Virus record (IMG/VR): IMGVR_UViG_3300033993_002821
Coordinates: 1 to 56,337 of that record
Direction: 5' to 3' (one strand)
Origin: a virus
Length of the DNA stretch: 56,337 bases
Positions 40,579-48,265 of the stretch are shown one piece after another (the first letter of the stretch is position 1; each line of letters begins with the position of its first letter). Made by a program: the position numbers and the translations under genes. The notes below the pieces were generated by a model that worked only from the letters and a program-made list of their open reading frames with translations, searched no databases and had not been told where the DNA came from.

Positions 40579-40897
40579 CAAGCCCAAACGCATCCAACTC
40601 TCGCGCCGCAAAGGCTGGCGGATGCCGCCGGGTGCGGTGAAGGTGGACCGGTCGGGCCAGAAGCGCTGGGGCAACCCGTTCCTGTGGTCGGGATACGGCA
40701 AGGCGCTGTCTGACGAAAACGGCGAGTCCCAGCGCGCCGCCGCCGTGGCCGACTACCGCCAGTGGATCATGCAGCCCGAACAAGCCCACCTGCGCGACGC
40801 GGCCCGCACCGAACTGCGCGGCAAAAACCTTGCCTGCTGGTGCCCTCCTGACCAGCCCTGCCACGCTGATGTTTTGCTGGAGCTTGCAAATGACTGA
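40571..40897 (+). CDS. DUF4326 family protein
   Basis: 108 residues. Conserved features: RKGWRMPPGAVKVDRSGQ, WGNPFLWSGYG, AVADYRQWIMQ and ELRGKNLACWCPPDQPCHAD. The C-x-C and C-H residues may bind metal. Function of the family is unknown. It overlaps the DUF5131 stop and the next start. Confidence 0.82.
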   Translation: MADKPKRIQLSRRKGWRMPPGAVKVDRSGQKRWGNPFLWSGYGKALSDENGESQRAAAVADYRQWIMQPEQAHLRDAARTELRGKNLACWCPPDQPCHADVLLELAND

Positions 40898-41228
40898 CCG
40901 CACAAAAGACCGACTCGCGCGCGATCTTCGCGCCATCGCTGAAACCGCCCCACCCGAAAAATCAAGCATCTATCGCGCCCTTGCGGATCGTGCCGCGACC
41001 GGCGAGTTTGATGATTTCTCCAGCGTCCATTTCTGCGGGCCAACCGCCCTCTATCAAGCCCTGATCGGCCACGGATTGCAAAAATTCGCAAGGCGGGTGG
41101 CAGAAGGCGAATATGACGCCACCCGTGAGGAAAGCGACGAGTGGGCCAACTCGCCCGAAGGCCGCGAAGCAATGAAGGAATTTACGCCAGAACAGCGGGC
41201 CAGTCTGTTTGGAGTTTACGACGCATGA
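40890..41228 (+). CDS. Hypothetical protein
   Basis: 112 residues from ATG 40890. Helical, with SSIYRALADRAATGEFDDF and HFCGPTALYQALIGHGLQKF. Ends FGVYDA. No recognised motif. Overlapping start with the previous gene and ATGA with the next. Confidence 0.52.
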   Translation: MTDRTKDRLARDLRAIAETAPPEKSSIYRALADRAATGEFDDFSSVHFCGPTALYQALIGHGLQKFARRVAEGEYDATREESDEWANSPEGREAMKEFTPEQRASLFGVYDA

Positions 41229-41806
41229 CTGACCTCCCCCCGCCTTACCCCTTGCTCTGGCCCGAAGGCCAGCGGCGCACCGGCAGGCCCGGCGAGGCGC
41301 AATTCCGCACCACACGCCATCAGGCGATCCAGAACGTCGAAAAGTCGCTTGAAGATTTCGGGCGCGACAGCGGCATCCGCGTGGGCGGCGTGCAGATTAC
41401 CTCCAGCGTCGCGGGCCTGCGGAGCGTCGAACCGGTCGATCCAGGCGTGGCGATCTGGTTTTTATGGGATGGCGACCTGCGCTGCATCGCGGTGGACCGC
41501 TACAGCAAGGTCGAGTGGAATTTGCAGGCAATCCACCATGTTCTGGAAGCCGACCGCACGAAGATTCGACACGGCGGGCTGGAAATGGTGCGCGCCGCCT
41601 GGCGCGGCCTCACGCTGGCCCTGCGCGCCCCCGGCGACCGGCCCTGGCACGAGGTGCTGGGCGTTCCCGCCACCGCCACCGCTGACCAGATCGACGCCGC
41701 CTGGAAGGCCCGCGCCCGCGATCTGGCAGCGCGCGGCGACGAGGTGCAGATGAAAGAACTGAACGTGGCGCGGGACAAGGCAAAGAAGGAGCGCGGCAAT
41801 GGCTGA
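41225..41806 (+). CDS. J-domain-like phage protein
   Basis: 193 residues from ATG 41225. The N-terminal and central domain (RTTRHQAIQNVEKSLEDFGR, VGGVQITSSVAGLRSVEPVD, GVAIWFLWDGDLRCIAVDRY) is conserved in phages. The C-terminus has a DnaJ-like helix pair (PWHEVLGVPATATADQIDAA and WKARARDLAARGDE) but no HPD tripeptide between them, so stimulation of DnaK by the usual mechanism is doubtful. Role unknown. Confidence 0.65.
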   Translation: MTDLPPPYPLLWPEGQRRTGRPGEAQFRTTRHQAIQNVEKSLEDFGRDSGIRVGGVQITSSVAGLRSVEPVDPGVAIWFLWDGDLRCIAVDRYSKVEWNLQAIHHVLEADRTKIRHGGLEMVRAAWRGLTLALRAPGDRPWHEVLGVPATATADQIDAAWKARARDLAARGDEVQMKELNVARDKAKKERGNG

Positions 41807-41909
41807 CCGCAATGAGTCCCATCAGATTGAGGTGACCAACAATCTGATGGGAAAGCCGGTGGATCACATACAGCGCCACCATTTGCGCAGCATCAGGAAA
41901 AAGGTTTGA
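41799..41909 (+). CDS. 36-residue hypothetical protein
   Basis: Overlaps the preceding stop by 8 bases and ends 3 bases before the next ATG. Sequence MADRNESHQIEVTNNLMGKP followed by a His/Arg-rich end. The tight packing supports it; function unknown. Confidence 0.45.
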   Translation: MADRNESHQIEVTNNLMGKPVDHIQRHHLRSIRKKV

Positions 41910-41912
41910 GGG

Positions 41913-42119
41913 ATGGCTGACGAACACCAGATCACGCGCGGGGCAGACCTGACGGAGGCAGACATCGACCTTCTCGCAGCCGATGCGATTGCGGTCAGCT
42001 GGTGGTGCATGCGCAACCGGATCAAGCGCTTGGACCAGCAAGCGCAGGTGCGCGAGGCCCTGCGCGCGCGGCTGGGCCGCCGCCCGCTGGTGATCGGGAA
42101 GACCGAGGAGGAAAGATGA
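41913..42119 (+). CDS. Hypothetical protein
   Basis: 68 residues. Acidic start (DEHQITRGADLTEADIDLLA), then WWCMRNRIKRLDQQAQVREA and a basic RLGRRPLVIGKTE end. Overlaps the next gene by four bases. No recognised family. Confidence 0.5.
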   Translation: MADEHQITRGADLTEADIDLLAADAIAVSWWCMRNRIKRLDQQAQVREALRARLGRRPLVIGKTEEER

Positions 42120-42394
42120 CGACACTCACCGAGCGTGACGCAGAGTTGCTGGCGGCGGGGCAGGCAAGGAAAATGCCGGTTTCCGGCGATGACGTTCAAC
42201 TTCTCGACGACCTTCACCAGAAAGGGCTGGTTGTTCTGTCCGGTGCGCGACCGGTTTGTTTCAAGACGACCGGTGACGGCCATGCCGCCCTGGCCCGCTA
42301 TCGGGCGGCCACCGCCAGCAAAGACTTTTCCGGGATCACCGCCGCCGAGGTTAACGAATGGCTGGCTACCCTGCCGCCCTGGGGGGAACCATGA
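42116..42394 (+). CDS. Hypothetical protein, possible winged-helix
   Basis: 92 residues. TLTERDAELLAAGQARKMPV, DDVQLLDDLHQKGLVVLSGA, RPVCFKTTGDGHAALARYRA. The helix-helix-strand order with FKTTGDGHAAL resembles small phage winged-helix proteins; not certain. Confidence 0.45.
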   Translation: MTTLTERDAELLAAGQARKMPVSGDDVQLLDDLHQKGLVVLSGARPVCFKTTGDGHAALARYRAATASKDFSGITAAEVNEWLATLPPWGEP

Positions 42395-42753
42395 CCCTGA
42401 GCCTCGCCCTGGCACTCACCTGCGCCCTGCTGTCCGTCACCGACGGCGACACAATCCGCGCCGCCTGCCCGGACCCGGTGATCATCCGCATCGCCAATAT
42501 CGACGCGCCCGCAGGCGCCGATTGCCCCCGTGACGCCGCGCGCTCTGCCGATACCCTGGCCGACCTGCTGACCGGCACGATCACGGTGCAGCCGCTTTAC
42601 CTCGACCGCTGGGGTCGCACCGTGGCCACCGTCACCGCGCAGGGCCAAGACGTTGGGCAGACCCTGCTGGACGCCGGAGCTGCGAAGAAATGGCCGCACG
42701 ACAGCAAGGGCCGCGCGCAGCAGCCCAGGCCGAAATGGCGGGGGTGCAGATGA
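42391..42753 (+). CDS. Thermonuclease-like (SNase) protein
   Basis: 120 residues from ATG 42391. SNase-domain pattern: VTDGDTIRAACPDPVIIRIA, NIDAPAGADCPRDAARSADT, LYLDRWGRTVATVTAQGQDV, GQTLLDAGAAKKW. The hydrophobic start (MTLSLALALTCALLS) may be a signal peptide, so the nuclease may act outside the cytoplasm. The usual R-x-x-x-D-A-P and D-x-x-G-R motif regions are present in altered form. Substrate unknown. Confidence 0.72.
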   Translation: MTLSLALALTCALLSVTDGDTIRAACPDPVIIRIANIDAPAGADCPRDAARSADTLADLLTGTITVQPLYLDRWGRTVATVTAQGQDVGQTLLDAGAAKKWPHDSKGRAQQPRPKWRGCR

Positions 42754-43259
42754 CCCCGACCTACCGCCGCGCGCTGGCCGAATTCCGCGCCGCCGGGATC
42801 GACATTCTTGTCATCCCCGGCCCCGGCCAGGTGACGGGCAAGGCATTTGCCCGGCCCGCCGATCCGGAAGAATCGCCGCAGCGCACCAGGCTTTACGTCA
42901 CGATTCAGGGGTCCACCTTCAGCGGCCTGTGGCTGTTCGTCCTTCTGCACGAGGTGGCGCACCATTCGATGGGCCACACAACCGTCCGTACCACCGTGCC
43001 TGTCTGGCAGCAGGAATACGATGCCGATCAGGAAGCCCTGCGCCTGCTGGCCGGGTGGCAGCCCGCCGCCCTGCCGCGCTGTGAGGCCGCATCAAAGCAG
43101 CACATCCGGCCCCGGCTGCAGGCAATGATCAATGCCGAAATCTGGAACCACGTCGACGGCGACATTGCCCGCTGGGCGGGCTGCACCTTACCCCCGGAGT
43201 ATCACGAATGGAGGGCCGACATGGCAGCGGGTGCCCCGTCGGTAGATTTGGAGTTCTGA
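42750..43259 (+). CDS. HExxH metallopeptidase-like protein
   Basis: 169 residues from ATG 42750. Contains LFVLLHEVAHHSMGHTT, a zinc HExxH motif, followed by VPVWQQEYDADQEALRLLAG, where an acidic third ligand is likely. The layout recalls ImmA/IrrE-type or similar small phage peptidases. No HTH is fused. A substrate such as a repressor is possible but unproven. Confidence 0.65.
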   Translation: MTPTYRRALAEFRAAGIDILVIPGPGQVTGKAFARPADPEESPQRTRLYVTIQGSTFSGLWLFVLLHEVAHHSMGHTTVRTTVPVWQQEYDADQEALRLLAGWQPAALPRCEAASKQHIRPRLQAMINAEIWNHVDGDIARWAGCTLPPEYHEWRADMAAGAPSVDLEF

Positions 43260-43300
43260 CTGCACCCCGACCGCCTTTTCCCCGTTTCAAGGAGTAACCA

Positions 43301-45478
43301 GTGAACGACATGACCTTCGACGGGCCTTTGCCCCTGATCATCGACAGCTTTGCCGGGGGCGGCGGGGCCTCTACCGGCATCGAACTCGCCCTTGGCCGGT
43401 CGCCCGACGTGGCGATCAACCACAACGCCGCCGCCCTGGCCCTGCACGCGGCCAACCACCCCGAGACGCTGCACCTGGACAGCAACATCTGGGATGTGGA
43501 GCCGCGCGCCGTCACCAAGGGCCGCCGGGTCGGCCTGCTCTGGGCCTCGCCCGATTGCAAGCACTTCTCCAAGGCCAAGGGCGGCGCGCCGCGCGACCGT
43601 AACATCCGGGATCTGGCGTGGGTCGTGGTGCGCTGGGCGGAAGAGGTGAAGCCCGACGTGATCCTGATGGAGAATGTCGAGGAATTCCAGACCTGGGGAC
43701 CGATCGACAACGAAGGCCAGCCGATCAGGGAATTCGCCGGGCAGACCTACGAGCTTTGGGTCAGGCGTCTTCGGGCCGCCGGATACCGGGTGCAATGGCG
43801 CGAGCTGCGCGCCTGCGATTACGGCGCGCCCACGATCCGCAACCGCTACTTCCTTGTGGCGCGGCGCGATGGGCGGCCCATCGTCTGGCCGAAGCCCACG
43901 CATGGCGATCCGAAATCGGACGCGGTGAAGAAGGGCCGGCTCAAGCCGTGGCGCACCGCCGCCGAATGCATCGACTGGTCGGTGCCCTGCCCGTCGATCT
44001 TCGACAGTGCCGAACAGATCAGGTCCACGCTGGGGCTGGCGGCAAAGCGCCCGCTGGCCGACAACACGCTGGCCCGGATCGCGCGCGGGATGAAGCGCTA
44101 TGTGATCGAGGCCGAGCGCCCCTTTCTGGTCAACCTCACGCACGGCGGGCGCACCGAGGATGTGGCCGAGCCGTTCAAGACGATCACCGGGGCGCACCGG
44201 GGCGAAAAGGCGCTGGTGGCCCCGTCGATCACGCGGTTCAACGGCGGGGCCACGGGCAGCGCGATGGATGATCCGATGCCGACGGTGACCGCGAATAGCT
44301 GGATCAGGAAGCCGGGCGGGGCCGCCCCGCTTGGCCTATTGGCCCCGTCGCTGGTCAGCGTGGCGCATGGCGACAGCGGCGGGCGGCTGGAATACCCGCT
44401 GACAGACCCCTACGGCGCGGTGACCGCGGGGGGCATCACCCACGCGCTGGTGGCCCCGGTCCTGACCTATGCCCAGCAGGGCGGGGCTACCCGGTCGCCG
44501 CAAAGCCCGCTGCACACCGTCACCGCCTCGGCCAAGGATCAGAACGCGGTGATCCTGCCGACCCTGATCCAGACCGGCTATGGCGAGGCTCCGGGCCAGG
44601 CCCCCCGCGCGCTGGATATCGGCCAGCCCCTTGGTACGGTCGTGGCGGGCGGGGTGAAGCACGCGCTGATTGCCACCACGATCATGGGCTGCGGCGGGCG
44701 GGCGGCGCAAAGCCGTCCGCGCGGGATCGACGAGCCGACCGCCACCGTCACCGCCAAGGCCGATGCCTGCGCCGCCGTCGCCTTTCTTGCCCAGCACAAC
44801 ACCGGAGTTACCGGGCACGACGCGCGCGAGCCGCTGTCAACCGTCACCGGGGCCGGGTCGCACCAGCAGCCGGTCGCGGCCTTCATTGCCCGGCATTTCG
44901 GGGCCAGCATCGGACATTCCGCCGGGGCACCGCTTGGAAACGTGACGGCGGACGGGGGCGGCAAGAGCAGCCCGGTCGCGGCCTTTTTCGCCAAATACTA
45001 CGGTACCGGCGACGGCGCGCGGCAGGACGAGCCGATGCACACCGTCACCACGAACGACCGCTTCGGCCATATGCAGGCCGTGCTGGCCTGCCCGCCCTTC
45101 GGCCCCGAGCATGAGGCCCGCGCCCGCGAGGTGGCCGAATTCCTGCGCGCGCACGACGCCTGGCACGGCGGCGAGTTCGTGACGCTGACCATCGACGGCG
45201 GCACCTTTGTGGTGGTTGACATCGGGATGCGCATGCTGACGCCGCGCGAGCTGTTCCGGGCGCAGGGCTTTCCCGAGGATTACGTGATCGAAGGGGTCTG
45301 GGAAGAGCGGGGCGGCGACTGGCACTGGCGGCCCTTCGCCAAGGATGTGCAGGTCGGATGCTGCGGCAACTCGGTGTGCCCGCCGCTGGTCGACGAGCTG
45401 GTGCGCGCCAACTGCGGGCATCTGGTCACCGACGCCGCGCGGGCCGTGCCTGCGGGGCAGGAGGCCGGGCATGCCTAA
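43301..45478 (+). CDS. DNA cytosine-C5 methyltransferase with repeat-array recognition region
   Basis: 725 residues from GTG 43301 (AAGGAGT upstream). MTase motifs: IIDSFAGGGGASTGIELALG (I), LLWASPDCKHFSKAKGG (IV region, with PDC instead of the usual PCQ), VILMENVEEFQ (VI), and DYGAPTIRNRYFLVARR (VIII). Residues about 285-610 are a series of degenerate repeats with P-x-x-TVT-A-G-G-x-x-HALVAP. Motifs IX-X follow (DIGMRMLTPRELFRAQGFPE, VGCCGNSVCPPLVDELV). It probably protects phage DNA from host restriction. Confidence 0.87.
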   Translation: MNDMTFDGPLPLIIDSFAGGGGASTGIELALGRSPDVAINHNAAALALHAANHPETLHLDSNIWDVEPRAVTKGRRVGLLWASPDCKHFSKAKGGAPRDRNIRDLAWVVVRWAEEVKPDVILMENVEEFQTWGPIDNEGQPIREFAGQTYELWVRRLRAAGYRVQWRELRACDYGAPTIRNRYFLVARRDGRPIVWPKPTHGDPKSDAVKKGRLKPWRTAAECIDWSVPCPSIFDSAEQIRSTLGLAAKRPLADNTLARIARGMKRYVIEAERPFLVNLTHGGRTEDVAEPFKTITGAHRGEKALVAPSITRFNGGATGSAMDDPMPTVTANSWIRKPGGAAPLGLLAPSLVSVAHGDSGGRLEYPLTDPYGAVTAGGITHALVAPVLTYAQQGGATRSPQSPLHTVTASAKDQNAVILPTLIQTGYGEAPGQAPRALDIGQPLGTVVAGGVKHALIATTIMGCGGRAAQSRPRGIDEPTATVTAKADACAAVAFLAQHNTGVTGHDAREPLSTVTGAGSHQQPVAAFIARHFGASIGHSAGAPLGNVTADGGGKSSPVAAFFAKYYGTGDGARQDEPMHTVTTNDRFGHMQAVLACPPFGPEHEARAREVAEFLRAHDAWHGGEFVTLTIDGGTFVVVDIGMRMLTPRELFRAQGFPEDYVIEGVWEERGGDWHWRPFAKDVQVGCCGNSVCPPLVDELVRANCGHLVTDAARAVPAGQEAGHA

Positions 45479-45836
45479 ACTGACCTGGCAAAGCGCCTTT
45501 TCCTGCTGCCCGCCGATCCGCGACGGCGGCACCATGGATTCCTGCCTGCTGGGCGCGGTCGAGGTGGGGCGGGTCCAGAAGATCGGCAACCGGGGGGCGT
45601 GGATATGCTGGCTGCCCGGTGCCAGCGGCCAAAGCTACGCGGGGTGGAAGGACGCCAAGGATTGGCCTGCCGCCCGCGCCGCCCTTGCCGCCCGCGTATC
45701 CCTGTTTCTGGACGCCGCCGGGCTTGACGCCCGCGACAGCGCGGCAAGGCCGCCCGCGCCCGCAATCCCGCCCCTTGGCACCACGCCCACGGGCGCTGCA
45801 ACCCAACCTGATCTGTTTGAAGAGGCTCGCCCGTGA
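45471..45836 (+). CDS. Hypothetical protein between two methylases
   Basis: 121 residues. Contains FSCCPPIRDGGTMDSCLLGA, GRVQKIGNRGAWICWLPGAS and a Pro-rich, disordered end. Similar to short phage proteins found beside methylases; no activity known. Overlaps both neighbours. Confidence 0.5.
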   Translation: MPKLTWQSAFSCCPPIRDGGTMDSCLLGAVEVGRVQKIGNRGAWICWLPGASGQSYAGWKDAKDWPAARAALAARVSLFLDAAGLDARDSAARPPAPAIPPLGTTPTGAATQPDLFEEARP

Positions 45837-46456
45837 CCCAGAACACATCCTCCGCCGTCATGGCCCAGCGCCGCGAACCCAAAGACAGCCTGGACGATTT
45901 TCCGACCCCGCCCTGGGCCACCCGCGCGCTGTGCGAATTTCTGCTTGAGCATGGCCTGATCTGGCCCGGCATGTCGGTGCGGGAACCGGCGGCAAACCGG
46001 GGCCACATGGCCCGCGCGCTGGGCGAATACTTTTCGCGCGTGATCGCCTCGGACGTGGCCGATTATGGGGCGGGCTTTCCGATCGACGATTTCCTGATGC
46101 CCGGCAATCTGGAAACCGCGCATTGGACGATCACCAACCCGCCGTTCCGGCTGGCCGAAGAATTTCTGTTCCGGGCGTTGCAGACGACTCGCCATGGTGT
46201 GGCCCTGCTGGGCCGCACGTCTTTCCTTGAGGGGATCGGCCGCCATGAACGGGTCTTCAGTCAGGCCGCGCCGGATCACGTCCTACAGTTTTCGGAAAGG
46301 GTGGTGATGCACAAGGCCAGGCTGTCAAAAGACGGCAGCACGGCCACCGCCTATTGCTGGCTGATCTGGCGGAAGGACGGCAACAACGCGGGAAGCACAC
46401 TGCACTGGACCGGCGTCTGCCGCAGCAGGCTTGAGCGGCCCGGCGACTATCCCTGA
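45833..46456 (+). CDS. DNA adenine methylase-like protein
   Basis: 207 residues from GTG 45833 (GTGA overlap). Features: DSLDDFPTPPWATRALCEFL, VREPAANRGHMARAL (SAM-site-like), VIASDVADYG and WTITNPPFRLAEEFLFRAL with the NPPF motif of N6-adenine methylases. A clear G-x-G is not seen, so binding mode is less certain. Last gene of the rightward cluster; converges on the lipoprotein gene. Confidence 0.72.
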   Translation: MTQNTSSAVMAQRREPKDSLDDFPTPPWATRALCEFLLEHGLIWPGMSVREPAANRGHMARALGEYFSRVIASDVADYGAGFPIDDFLMPGNLETAHWTITNPPFRLAEEFLFRALQTTRHGVALLGRTSFLEGIGRHERVFSQAAPDHVLQFSERVVMHKARLSKDGSTATAYCWLIWRKDGNNAGSTLHWTGVCRSRLERPGDYP

Positions 46457-47127
46457 GGCCCGGCATTGAGCGCGGCGATGAACAGGCGCGCGCCCTTGGC
46501 AAAGGCCGCATTGGCCACATCGGACCCGGACACCGTAATTTCGCCGCGCCGCGCCAATTCAATATCCGACGGGAACGGGTAGGGATTGCCATCGACAAAG
46601 ACATTGGCGACAGAGACCGAAAGTGCCTTTGGGGTGTCATTGATGATTCTTGCCGACACCGTAAAGCCCTGCGATCCGATCTGGTTCTGCAAATCCTCCG
46701 GGATGGAATTGAACAGCGCGGCCAGCGTCGTGTCATTGGAATGGATTTCGATAAAGGTTGTGTCCTTTTCCTGGAAGATTCCGACATAGACCGGCTTCAG
46801 GCTGTCAGACTTTCCGTTCGCCAGCTCTGCCACCATCTGCGTTTCGACATCGAAATCGGCAAAAGTCCTGAATTCCACCTCGCGGCAGCCGGAATAGGTC
46901 GCGGCGGTAAAATGGGCGGACAGCGGCCCCGTTAAACTGTCAGCGGCCTTCTGGCATTCGTTCTGCGACGGAACCTCGAAGGCCAGCCGCATGGCGGCGG
47001 GAAGGGCGGCAGACCCGTCCCGGATCGCCCGAACGTCGGAGAGATAGATGTCGCTCAGGACATCAACCTGGCACCCGGCCAGGGCAACCGGCGCGCAGAG
47101 CGCCACCACGCGAAAGGCATGCACCAT
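46447..47127 (-). CDS. Antisense lipoprotein gene
   Basis: 226 residues from ATG 47127. Lipoprotein signal peptide (FRVVALCAPVALAGC, lipid-modified Cys about residue 19). The mature part is beta-rich, with YSGCREVEFRTFADFDVETQ, KDTTFIEIHSNDTTLAALFN, and ARIINDTPKALSVSVANVFV. It is the only long minus-strand gene in the right half and overlaps the methylase end by 10 bases. It is probably expressed from the prophage and may alter the cell surface (superinfection exclusion); not proven. Confidence 0.72.
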   Translation of the reverse strand: MVHAFRVVALCAPVALAGCQVDVLSDIYLSDVRAIRDGSAALPAAMRLAFEVPSQNECQKAADSLTGPLSAHFTAATYSGCREVEFRTFADFDVETQMVAELANGKSDSLKPVYVGIFQEKDTTFIEIHSNDTTLAALFNSIPEDLQNQIGSQGFTVSARIINDTPKALSVSVANVFVDGNPYPFPSDIELARRGEITVSGSDVANAAFAKGARLFIAALNAGPQG

Positions 47128-47188
47128 AGGAAACCCCCTGAATGCCCACCGGCCCCGGCGGGCGTTACACAGCGTTACATCCATCAAA

Positions 47189-47359
47189 TGTCACGCAATG
47201 TCACGTTTTTCCCGACAGCCTGCCCGTGACGGGCGAAAATGCGTCACGATCCGGCCAACTGCCGGAAAAATTCCTTTAATTGCAGCGGGCAGGGCCAGAG
47301 AACGTGACATTCCAAAAGAATTTGTCACGAAATGTCACGCGATGTCACGCGATGTCACG
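47189..47359. repeat. TGTCACG iteron-like repeats with 10-bp spacing
   Basis: TGTCACG occurs at 47189, 47199, 47323, 47333, 47343 and 47353, and in reverse at 47303. Within each group the copies are exactly 10 bases apart (consensus AATGTCACGC/GATGTCACGC). Spacing of one helical turn puts all sites on one DNA face, as for a replication initiator or multimeric regulator. Confidence 0.85.
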
Positions 47360-47610
47360 CGATGTTGGCCGAAAACAAGTGTCTTATCCGAAAACATGAA
47401 TGTTGCATTTTTTGGCCGCGCGCGAAAAACCGGCCTAAGCCCCTTGTCCAAAAATCCAAATATGACCGAATCCACCCCTCGCGCCGCCCGCGCCGTGGCG
47501 GCCCCTCACGCAGTTGTGATTGGACGAAAACCAACTTAAAGGGCTGTTCTTCGCGTCGTGGGGACCCCGTGTGCGCGGATTTTCCCTCTTCCCTTGTTGA
47601 GTCAACTGAG

Positions 47611-47640
47611 GAGAGAAAGACGTTCCAACGTCTTTCTCTC
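47611..47640. repeat. Perfect 14-bp inverted repeat
   Basis: GAGAGAAAGACGTT, 2 bases, then its exact complement; flanking CTGAG and CTCAG extend it imperfectly. On the plus strand CTCTCC follows; no T-run. The very short loop favours a DNA site or mRNA cruciform over a typical terminator. Confidence 0.8.
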
Positions 47641-47704
47641 TCCTTCTCAGACAGAACTCTGAACTTCTCATCACCCTGAAATCATCAGTCAGAGGTCCGC
47701 GCGC

Positions 47705-48265
47705 ATGGACGGGATGAAGATTATCACCCGAACGGACGACGACGCCCTGATCTCCTTCGAAGCCGCTGTGTATCGCGTAGGCCAAGGCAGCGCCCGCAAA
47801 GCCTTTTCCCGCGCCATGAACCATGAAGGCCGAAAGGGCACCACCGCGCTGAAACGCACGCTGCGTAAAACCACGTCGATCAAGATCAGCCACATCAATG
47901 AGGCAATCTCTTTCCACCCGGCCTCGAAATACACGCTCAAGACAATCGTTCGCGGAATTCATCGACCCATTTCTTTGCGATACTTCGGACCACGGCAATT
48001 TAAATACGGGGTGCGGGCAAAGGTCTGGGGGCGGGCGCAAAGATATAAGGGCGCTTTCATTGTCCGGTCTCTCGGCGGCGGCGTCTTCAAAAACACGGGC
48101 GGGTTCAATGAAAAGTCCCGCCGCAACAATGCCATCGAAAAGCTTTGGGGGCCGATCATTCCGAAAGAAATGATCACCCCGGAAGTCGAGGCCGCCTTTC
48201 TTGCCCCGATGAACAATGTAGCCGACCGCGCCGCCCACGAGCTGAGCCGCATCCTCGCCCGCTGA
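47705..48265 (+). CDS. Prophage minor tail protein Z (GPZ)-like protein
   Basis: 186 residues from ATG 47705 (ATG 47714 also possible). Family features: AFSRAMNHEGRKGTTALKRT, SLRYFGPRQFKYGVRAKVWG, YKGAFIVRSLGGGVF and IEKLWGPIIPKEMI. GPZ-like proteins act in tail completion or the head-tail neck. It lies about 14 kb along the circle from the other neck genes, at the start of the late operon. Confidence 0.8.
   Translation: MDGMKIITRTDDDALISFEAAVYRVGQGSARKAFSRAMNHEGRKGTTALKRTLRKTTSIKISHINEAISFHPASKYTLKTIVRGIHRPISLRYFGPRQFKYGVRAKVWGRAQRYKGAFIVRSLGGGVFKNTGGFNEKSRRNNAIEKLWGPIIPKEMITPEVEAAFLAPMNNVADRAAHELSRILAR

Larger units (their letters stand above)
47128..47704. other. 577-bp non-coding region: divergent promoters, TGTCACG repeats, palindrome
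   Basis: No supportable gene. It lies between the leftward lipoprotein start and the rightward tail-protein start, and holds the TGTCACG repeats, an 11-bp palindrome GTTGAGTCAAC (47596-47606) and the perfect hairpin at 47611-47640. It is AT-richer in places than its surroundings. A late promoter or replication origin is possible. Confidence 0.7.

Noticed and set aside
47189-47359. CRISPR array
   Set aside because: Units are 10 bp and contiguous or irregularly grouped; no spacers or Cas genes.
47332-47679. 115-codon plus-strand frame over the TGTCACG repeats
   Set aside because: Sequence is Arg/Ser/Cys-rich without family resemblance and covers repeats and a hairpin; non-coding is more likely.
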